From assembly GCA_023630585.1 (NCBI GenBank), contig CM042562.1, positions 6,468,684 to 6,532,683 on the forward strand: a DNA stretch of 64,000 nucleotides, in the 5' to 3' direction. This DNA comes from Cranoglanis bouderius. Its lineage: Eukaryota > Chordata > Actinopteri > Siluriformes > Cranoglanididae. Made by a program: the position numbers and the translations under genes. Of this stretch, positions 55,181-64,000 are shown piece by piece (position 1 is the stretch's first letter; each line of letters opens with the position of its first letter). The notes under the pieces are model-generated. The model worked only from the letters and a program-made list of their open reading frames with translations, made no database searches and was not told the origin of the DNA.

Positions 55181-55555
55181 GGCTGAATGAGTGACTGAAT
55201 GACAATGAATGAGCGATTGAATGAGTGAATACCTAAATGACAATATGTGACTGAATGTGTGATTGAGTGAGTGAATAACAATGAATAAGCAACTGAATGA
55301 GTATATGAGTGAAGGACAAAGAATGAATGACTGAATGTGTGAGCAGGTGACTACAAATGTGCCTAAATCAGACAGAGACTGAATCAATGAATGGGTGACT
55401 AAATGAATAAATGAATAAATGAATGAGTGAATGAATGAGTCTAAGTGAGTGGGTGAGTGACTGACTGGGTGAATAAATGAGTGCCTACATGAATGAGTGA
55501 GCAACTCAGTGAGTATAATGAGTGACTGAATGAGTGACTGACGGAATGACTCAGA
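55180..55555 (+). repeat. Degenerate (TGAATGAG)-type tandem array
   Basis: About 375 bp built from variable 4- and 8-base units (GAATGAGTGACT, TGAATGAATGAG) immediately after the SINE tail. The long ORFs across it on both strands are repeat artefacts. Confidence 0.85.
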
Positions 55556-56632
55556 TGCCCACAGACTGCTCCGAACCTCGATCTGGATGGAAGAAATTAG
55601 AATGTTTGTCCAAGACATCTGCCCCAAAATTCTGCAAGCTAGACCCGACCTGCACAGACGTAGCTCAAAATGTGAATCATGGCTATAATTATGGTAAAAG
55701 TTGTATAATATAACCCAGCCTTAAGAGAGACAGAAAGATCTGAGCTTTGTCCCATGAACTCAGATGTGTGTTTGTGTTTGTGTGTGCAGGCAGGAATCAG
55801 TAAGTAAAGCTGATGGAAGCCACAAAGACGGACGACGTTACCCTGGCCTTATTCCTCAGCTCTGTGGGGAGGTGAACTGTGAGCAAGAAGCCTGCTAGCA
55901 GTGGTTAAGACAGAGCAAACACAGTGTGTGACTGCAGCAGGAGAGTCATAAGCATGAGAATCTGAGAAAAGCATCAGCGATAATCCTGAAAATTTTAACA
56001 GAGCAAAAACTGCATTAGAATCATCAAGTCCTGTGTGCCGTTATAGTTCGGTCCAGCAGGGCAAATATAACAATCGTGCATATTTCTAAAGCAGCGTGTT
56101 TGGGGTGGGTGCGTGTATATCTGCAGTAAACTGTCCATTCCGCATCAGCCACACCATTCCACCCTGCCACAAGAACCACATAAAAACAAAACAAAAGATA
56201 GAAAAGAAACACAAAATGAAAGAGCAAGGAACACTTGAGGGACGCAACGGCCTAGATAAGAATATGTGGACCTTGGGGAGGAAAAAAAAAAAAAAAACAA
56301 GGAAAGATCGCAAAGGAAAGATAAATAATCATATCAGAGAAGAAACAGTGAGACAAGTTATAGCAAGTAGGGTGGAAAAACAAAACCTGATAAAGAGAAA
56401 CAGAAAGAAAACAACACTTAAGGTAAGTGTAATGGCTGAAGAGAAAAGAAGAAAAAGAGGGAGAGAGAAATAAAGGAGGGAGAGAAAGACAAAGAAGCTA
56501 TGCCTGGGCCAGGACAGCGCTGTATTAGCTGACATTTCATAAACATCAGAGCCCAGCATGCGTTGAGCGATGGGCCAAAGTGTTTACTAAGTGTTACTGG
56601 AAGCCTGGGGTGATTTATACAGCCCTGTAGAC

Positions 56633-56778
<146 letters not shown>

Positions 56779-57087
56779 GCCAACGTCAAATAACACAACA
56801 GAGAGCTGGTCCAATATTTATACAGAAGAGGTTGAAGTGTTGAGGGAGGGTGTGTCATGTATGTGAGGATTAGGTATGACAAACACTTATGCTAGAGCCA
56901 TAAAAGTTCAGTCTGAAAGTCCTACCTGCTGCATGTGCAGCCAAATTATTTATTTTAACTCTTAGAAGAAGCTTTTTTTTTTTTAATTCAGAGGTGTGAT
57001 GAATATTTATCTCCCACGCAGGTGAGCTGGCACGCAAACTAAACCTGCACCTCCACCTGATCTGACAGTGTTTAGGCAGGGCTTGTG

Positions 57088-57090
<3 letters not shown>

Positions 57091-57128
<38 letters not shown>
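57091..57128 (+). repeat. (GT)n microsatellite
   Basis: About 19 GT units. Confidence 0.94.
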
Positions 57129-57130
<2 letters not shown>

Positions 57131-57600
57131 CCAGAGAGCCTCCAAACGAAGTTCATGTGTATCCTGAACCGTGCAGATAAGAGGAGAAAAATATTGTCAA
57201 CATGATTTATGGATATGAGATTTTAGTCTTAACTTTTTCTGTAAACTTTTCTTGCAAGGATTTGTCTTACATTCATCCGCAGACCACAGATATGTCACAG
57301 TTGGTCAAAATACAACACAAACCTCACCCCATTTCATTAAATCTGAATCAGAGCTCATATTATACTGCATATTAATCTGCCATCAGTCAGTCACACCCTC
57401 CATTTTCATCTTGTTACAGCCTAGATCTTCACAAACTGATTAAAAGGACAATTATTTGCATGGCAGATGTCAACATTTTGACCGATAAAACCGTCTGTTT
57501 CCTTAGTTATTCCATTCAAAACTGCTCTGCAAAGGCCAGCTTATCTGTTTATCTGTTTTACTTGCCATCTCTCATTGCGTGCTAACAGTGGGTGGCAAGG

Positions 57601-57621
57601 GGGCGGGGGGGGGGGGGGGGG
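57601..57621 (+). repeat. Poly-G run
   Basis: GGGC followed by 17 consecutive G, preceded by GGCAAGGG. Long enough to form an intramolecular G-quadruplex. Confidence 0.9.
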
Positions 57622-57712
57622 AATCAGGTCGCACTGTAGCTTAAAATGATCACTGTACCATTATGTAATCACAGTATAAGGTGTTAAACCAGTGTATAAA
57701 ACAGTGTACACG

Positions 57713-59078
57713 TAGTGCTGTGAAAAAAGTATTTCATTTCTTCTGTTTTTGTGTACATCTCATACTAAATAGTTTTAGATCTTCAAACGAAATACAACAT
57801 AAAACAGAGGCAACCTGAGTAAACACACAATACAGTTTTTATTTATTTTATTGAAGCAAAAAAAGTTATCCAGCACCTATCACCAATGTGAAAAACTAAC
57901 TGTCCCCTTAAACTTCAAATCTGGTTGGGCCACTTTTAGCAGCAATAACTGCAACCAAACGCTTCTGATAACTGGAGATCAGTCTTTCGTTTACTTCTAG
58001 GACTAGGATTTACTCCTATGCTTTGGATCATTGTCTTGCTGCATAATCCAGTTGCGCTTGAGTTTCAACTTACGGACTGAAGACCGGACATTCTCCTTTA
58101 GGATTTTCTGGTAGAGAGCAGAATTCATGTCTCCCTCAATTATTGCATGTTGCCCAGGCCCTGAAGCAGCAAAGCATCCCCACACCATCACACTTCCACC
58201 ACCATGCTTGTGGAATTCTGTGTTTGGTTTACGCCAGATGTAACGGGACCCCTGTCTTCCAAACAGTTCCACTTTCGACTCATCAATCCACAGAACATTC
58301 TCCCAAAAGGTTTGAGGATCATCAAGGTGTGTTTTGGCAAAATTCAGACGAGCCTTAATGTTCTTCTGGGTTAGCAGTGGTTTTCACCTCACCACTCTTC
58401 CATGGATGCCATTTTTGCCCAGTGACTTTCTGATAGCGGCATCATGAACAGTGAACTTTATTGATGCAAGAGAGGCCTGTAGTTCCTTTGATGTTGTCCT
58501 TGGCTCTTCTGTGACTTCCTGGATGAGTAGTTGCTGTGCTCTAGGAGGAACGTTAGAAGGTCGGCCACTTCTGGGAAGGTTCACTACTGTGCCTAGTTTT
58601 TCCATTTGGAGATAATAGCTCTCACTGTGGTTCTTTGGAGTCCCAGAGCCTTTGAAATAGCTTTGTAACCCTTCCCAGACTGAGATATTTCAATCACCTT
58701 CTTCCTCGTCATCTTCCTCAACCTCTGAACCAACTTCATGCTGTTGAAAAAGTTCTATTTACGTGGTGAATTGATTGAACAGGGTTTACAGTAATCAGGC
58801 CTGGTTGTGTCTAGTCCAGCTGAACCCCATTATGAACGCAGTTTCAAAGATTTGGGGAATTAGTAACTACAGGGGCAAATACATTTTCACACAGGCCCAG
58901 TTGGTATTGGATAACTTTTTTTGCTTCAATAAATAACATTATTATTAAAAAACTGTATTTTGTGTTTACTCGGATTGCCTTTGAATTATCTTAGATTTTG
59001 TTTTATTTTCTGAAATAATTTGATATGAGACACACAAAAAACAGAAGAAATCAGGGCAAATACTTTTTCACAGCACTG
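57713..59078 (-). mobile_element. Tc1-like element, family A copy 3 (defective)
   Basis: About 1.37 kb with long inverted repeats (left GTGCTGTGAAAAAAGTATTT, right CACAGCACTG next to TA). The minus strand keeps the helix-turn-helix region (58384-58605: NLPRSGRPSNVPPRAQQLL) and the first two DDE aspartates (about 58003-58300: WIDESKVELFGRQ, then [13 protein letters not shown]). The frame then ends at TAG. The next recognisable sequence encodes the extreme C-terminus, so about 60 codons with the catalytic Glu are deleted. Confidence 0.87.
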
Positions 59079-59089
59079 TATATTGACTG

Positions 59090-62000
59090 ATGCTTTTGGC
59101 ATTGTTCTTATTGAGCAAATAATAAAACATAACATTTATATTTAAAGCCAATCTCATTTCAAATATACAGAAAAGGTATACAAAGACAAACCAAAAGAAA
59201 CTGAAGTTTTGCAAACCACTCTAGCACTGAATGAAAGCTACTTCATCATTACTGAGTGTTAAAATAAACAGTGCATTTCAGCTTTACAATAAAAATAACT
59301 AGCGTGATTTGCATTGTTTGATCAGCACAAGCAAGTGCAACAATTCTGACATCATGCCATAATTTATCCAAATCTGTTTCATATTTAAAATCAACAGAGA
59401 CCAATGCACGAGCCAAAGACAACACAGCGAAGCAATGCGATTGTGCATTTGACCCATTTCTGAATGAATTTTCTCGCCACACTGTTTAAAATACATTTAT
59501 AATTAATTACTTTTATAATTGATTTATTGCCTACCTTTGGCAGACATCTGTATGTTCTAATAACAGGCACTGAGTGTCATTAAAAGTGATTATTTAAGCT
59601 AATGATACAGGCACTAGCCATTATAGTTAAGAGAAGATTCGCTCCAATCAGAGCGCACAGGCTACACAGTCATTACCGTCAATATGAACACATCTACCTC
59701 TGTGACACTTCATTACATTAATTTGATTGCTGAGAAACCAATGACGGCACTTTGGAGGCGAGAGTAGACTGAAAAGTTGCTGAAATTGAGATAGCGGGTG
59801 ATTTTCAGGTGCTGAGCAACGCCATGCTGTGTGCTCATCGCGTGCAACCAGTGTGGACACCACAACAGAAAACCATTGTTCTCACTTTTATTTTCAGTTC
59901 TTCACTTTTTTTCTCATTGCATTCTGTGTGCATAATGTGTAATATGTTGTTTTCTCACGTAAAGGTGTTTGGACAAAAGCCAAACCTTAAGAAGAATTAC
60001 AATAGGTATACAGGATCAACAGTCATATCCCCACTACTACTGCGTGCCTTCTGTCTGTGCATTTGGGACAATCGGAAATTCGCACCTCCCTACTCCCACT
60101 CAGGTGTGTAATTGCACAGCTCTGCCTTCGTCAAGCTTAGGCCCTCAAAAACTGGCATAGAACCATTCCACTTTCTCACCATTAGGACATCTGTAGTCTG
60201 GTCTTATTAGCACCCCTTTTTTTTAACACTAACTATAACAGCAAATAGGAGGGAACAAAAGCAGATATCTAACTAAACAGATTGTTAAATACATACCATG
60301 AATAAGAGAATAAAGAACTAATCATGTGAAGTGAAGGTCCAATAACGGTTATTCACTCTTTCCCATCGCATAAAGCTACTCCGAAAGTAGGAGGAGTTCT
60401 CCAGAGATTCCAGAGAAACCAGTGAAAATAGCTGCACTACTAAAGCACAGCAAAAGCTGAAACCAAGGGCTAACTTCATTAAGAGGCCTGGAAAAGCATG
60501 GTGAGTTGCATGCAGACTCTGTGACAGTGATCTTAATTGACCCAGGTGTCAAAATGCCTTTAAACACATCGGGCCACGTCACTGGGTTGTAGAATTTGTT
60601 GACCCATTCTCAAAACCAGCTTCCTTGCCTGGAGTATACAGGACTGTCAATAGCCAATCTAACACATGATCCCGAGTCATTTAAACTCATCACACCCCTC
60701 AGGGGAAACTGTTTGCCAGACCATAACTTTATGATTTGGTCTGGTGGAGGATGTCTACAGCTGTACCAACTGTGGTATACCAAATGCCCAAACATAAAAC
60801 TGAGTTTAAGCTATAAAGCTTAATTTTTGCTTATTGACAAATGTCTGGATACCAAAGAACATAAAAAACGGGGGGGACACTACCGTCCCCACCTCTTCTC
60901 GCACTACATAAACAGCCATTAGCATGAAACATCACTGAAAAACCACTAAAACAACCAAATCAACCACTGAAATCAGAAGAAACAGTGGCATGAATGCATG
61001 TGCATAATATATACATTTACTACATCATTCTAACTAAGACTTGAAGGGTTATTTCTGCAAGTCCTGGACTGACACGGGATAAGTTATAGATCAATAATAG
61101 GCCTACAAGGCCTATGTTATGTGACTGGGACTCCCTTTACATTACATAGGACCTGTTTAAACCCCCTTCCATCTTTCATTTCATTTCAGTGATTTGCACA
61201 TCTTGTAAGAAAGACAGAAAAAAAAAAACCAAGTGCAAAACAAGAGATGGTTCTTTGGGATCCCCAGAGTCTTAGTCAGATACAATTAAATAAGTGGATT
61301 AACCTCAATACACAGCAATCCTCACACAAATAGAAAGAGGGTGGGATGGATACATAGATGAAAGAGCAATGGAGCCAGAAAACAGTATTTCAGACACAAT
61401 TAATTCAAAGAAATAATGTAATATAATGAACAAACCAGTGTTGTTGGATTGCATTGACAGAAATGAGAGTTACATACTGCAGCACCATCTCTGAAGTATG
61501 ACAACAGCCAGAAAGGTTCGTTTAGACAGCACGCAAGGCAGACCCTATAGCTAACCATTTACACACATGAAGCAGCAAGGATAATGAACAGGGCAGAGTG
61601 GGACGCACAGACAGATGGTTCAATTACAAAGGCATAAAACAATTAAGTCACAGGAAGCCTTTCTTACACCCAGGCCAACTGTTATCGGGCACAGAACAAC
61701 AATCAAATGGAAATGCCTCTCTGTACACAACTGCATACTTACTATGGATAAATGGGTCTACAAACCTGCAGTGAACATCTTCCCCCCCACTTCTCCTGGT
61801 CTCCAGCTATCTGTCCCCCGCTCAGCTAGTCTTGTCCTCCGCGTCCATGCCAGCCAATCAGAAACGGCTCTAGAAAAACGGTTGCCTAGCTACTGCAACA
61901 AGCTCTGGGTCAACCCATCTAATCACTGGGTCATTACAGTTCCACACTACATCTTTCAGCTAAATCCTTCAGTCTCTGAAAATGAAAAAGAGGAGGAGAG

Positions 62001-63483
62001 AAAGGGGGAAGCACTGCACAAATAACTAATTTTTGGGACTAGAGGGTGTTCAGAGCACTGATCCACTCTTCACGTAAGCACTAACCACTTAAAAATCACC
62101 GAAAGTGGGTTTGAAGGAAAACAAGGCCATCCAAACCATGTCAGATGTGCACTAGATAAATTGAACTGAGCAGAATGCCATGGAATGGAATGGTCCCTGG
62201 CTGAAATGCTGTTTTCCCATATGACCAGTCAGGGCTTTCGGTCATGCCCTCTTGCTCAGCTAATAGGACGGCTGCAGTACGGTCCTCTGTAGCAGCCCTT
62301 AATTGGTCCGACTGCTGGAGAATAGCAGCTCATCAAAGACAGAGGCCAAGTCCCCAATGAAGCAATGGGGCATTGTCCATACGGAGCGCCACTTTTCCCA
62401 TTAGCTGAATGAAAAATTCCTGTTTGGCAGAATGAAGGAGAATGAAAGGGTATTTAAGAAGTAGGTACTTCCTTACTCATTGCCAAAATATTTAATGGAC
62501 ACGTCCAGAAGCGCTGAGGCGCAAGCAATAAGGTCTCGAGGGGCCAACTTATTCTTCATTTCAGAATAATTTGATTATGACATATGATTTAGGTCTGTAA
62601 CATTCTGAACACTTTTTTATTAATCAGTTTATTTACTTTATTAATCAGTATGTAAATTGTTACCCTAAGAACCAAAAAGTTCTCCCAATTGCTTCAAGAT
62701 TGCCAAACTGACGAATGCTTTCTAATGTGCTTGGTAAGGTATTTTTATATCCTTGCACCAGTGTGTGAATGCAACAGCAGTGGAAAACACAGACCACTAA
62801 CACTTCCGTGCAGCACTATGGTATCCAAGGACTTGAAGTAAACTTTATCTCTTATTTCTTTATTAATACGCATGAGCTTATGTCTAGGGAATAAACATCC
62901 ATCATCAAATGGCTTGTTTTCTCCCACCTCCTTTTGTGCTACAGCAATCAAAAGCAGATTATTTCTGAAATGAAACTTTTGCACAACCACAAATTATTTA
63001 GAAACATTCAGGCACACAAAGCAGGCTTAGAAAGCACACAGTGTATTTTCATGTGACACTCACTCACTCACTCACACAGCACAGTTTCAGGAATCAAATA
63101 TCACCGTCAGCACGCTACTCATTTATTTCACCCCGCATTCCATTTGTTGCCCCAGAAAACCATGACCTGGCTGGAATTGTAACTTGTGTCTCCCTGTCAA
63201 AGACATACCGCAGCACTGCTGTGCACATCGCCCTACAACACCTGGAGCTGCAGAGAAGATAGTCAGACGGCCCCTTTCTAAAGAGCACGCTCTTTTATTA
63301 ACGACATGTAATCCCAGTAGGCAGCCAATATGCCAGATCTTCTAGCTCCACTTCCCCCCTCGCTCACAGCAGTAAAAAAAAAAAAAAAAAAAAAAAAAGC
63401 AAAAGCAAAGAAGCTTTACTAGCATGCCGTAGCCAGATGATGTCACTCGAGTTTACATTAAGAGGGCCACAATCAAGCCTTAC
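59090..63483. other. camk2g intron 2, exon-proximal 4.4 kb
   Basis: I see no gene, bounded transposon or large repeat here, only a short A-run at 63374-63398. This makes it the cleanest stretch of the large intron. Confidence 0.5.
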
Positions 63484-63578
63484 CTCTGGCTGTCAGTTTC
63501 TTCGTGTTTATTATTTTAGCAGCATATTCTTGGCCTGTAGACTTCTTCACACATCTGCGCACCACGGAAAAGGCACCC
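63484..63578 (-). CDS. camk2g: camk2g exon 2, ATP-binding lobe
   Basis: A 95-bp exon encoding [20 protein letters not shown] followed by [11 protein letters not shown] and a split Asp. It includes the second half of the glycine-rich loop and the ATP-binding lysine in AAKII (Lys43 in gamma). LTARD replaces the more usual LSARD. The acceptor TTTCTCCCAAG has a 14-T tract and the donor is AGAG|GTAAGG. Exon 1, encoding the first ~21 residues, is to the right of the window. Confidence 0.97.
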
Positions 63579-64000
63579 CTTGGGAGAAAAAAAAAAAAAA
63601 GGACAGCGTGATGTCACACATGCAGTGTGCTGAATGGTACTGATGCAATGCACAGAATGGCTGTCAGTCATGTGGCACATGGAGGCAGGGCTATGACAAA
63701 TGCAGGACGCAGAGCCACTCAACTCTACTACTATTACACAAAGAGCTGAGCAGTGGGCATGACTGTCAGATACATACAAGATATCGCAAACAGATATCAA
63801 CATCTGCTCGCCCAAAATGTGAGCTGTAACTAATATGAATTAATTAGCCTATATTGTAGATTAAAACAGAAAGCTGTACAATACAGCATTTACCTGACTA
63901 AGTGACTAAGACCATTTTGAGACTTATCCCATTATTCTGAGAGAACTGGCAGGAGCCATAGCAAAAAAAAAATTTAAATGCCTACTCTCTTAGGAAGAAA
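63579..64000. other. camk2g intron 1, right window edge
   Basis: Intron between exons 1 and 2. No exon or repeat of note is visible. Confidence 0.55.

Noticed and set aside
55151..55627. A 158-codon minus-strand ORF rich in HSLIQS-like repeats.
   Set aside because: It is the translation of a degenerate TGAATGAG array and has no coding signature.

Overview
The window is vertebrate genomic DNA, most likely from a teleost fish. It carries 15 consecutive coding exons of one calcium/calmodulin-dependent protein kinase II gene, all on the minus strand. The joined reading frame matches the gamma paralogue best: the regulatory segment reads ...[27 protein letters not shown] and is followed by a linker starting VGRQ. 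The fish assignment rests on the mixture of Tc1-like transposons with long terminal inverted repeats, hAT-type elements, tRNA-derived SINEs and very dense CA/GT microsatellites. The exact species and the camk2g co-orthologue cannot be fixed from the sequence alone.

The gene runs from right to left. Exon 2 (63484-63578) encodes the glycine loop and the ATP-binding lysine. A 36.5 kb intron follows, then exons 3 to 6 (27004 down to 16928), exons 7 to 11 (13891 down to 7593: rest of the kinase domain and the autoinhibitory threonine), exon 12 (calmodulin-binding segment) and variable linker exons (6908 down to 624). Exon 1 lies beyond the right edge. The association (hub) domain lies beyond the left edge. 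Every junction has GT/AG sites and phases that keep one open frame of 1,076 coding bases.

All else is intronic. The large intron between exons 2 and 3 is a transposon graveyard. It holds one nearly intact Tc1 element (47700-49210; 201-bp inverted repeats, one in-frame stop in the transposase), three copies of a second Tc1 family (two sharing the same internal deletion), a plus-strand Tc1 relic, a hAT element with a clean 8-bp target duplication (41200-42865), a MITE split by a second insertion (46418-47640), SINEs and many microsatellites. No second confident protein-coding gene was found.

The observation most worth following is a 50-codon minus-strand open segment (3898-4048) upstream of linker exon 14. 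It has a strong start context, a transmembrane-like stretch and a strong splice donor whose phase matches exon 14 exactly. Its position and architecture resemble the alphaKAP first exon known from CAMK2A, so it could be a gamma-gene counterpart; this is inference. Second is a (UG)79 tract ending only 10 nt before the exon 7 acceptor. Repeats also abut the acceptors of exons 5 and 12.
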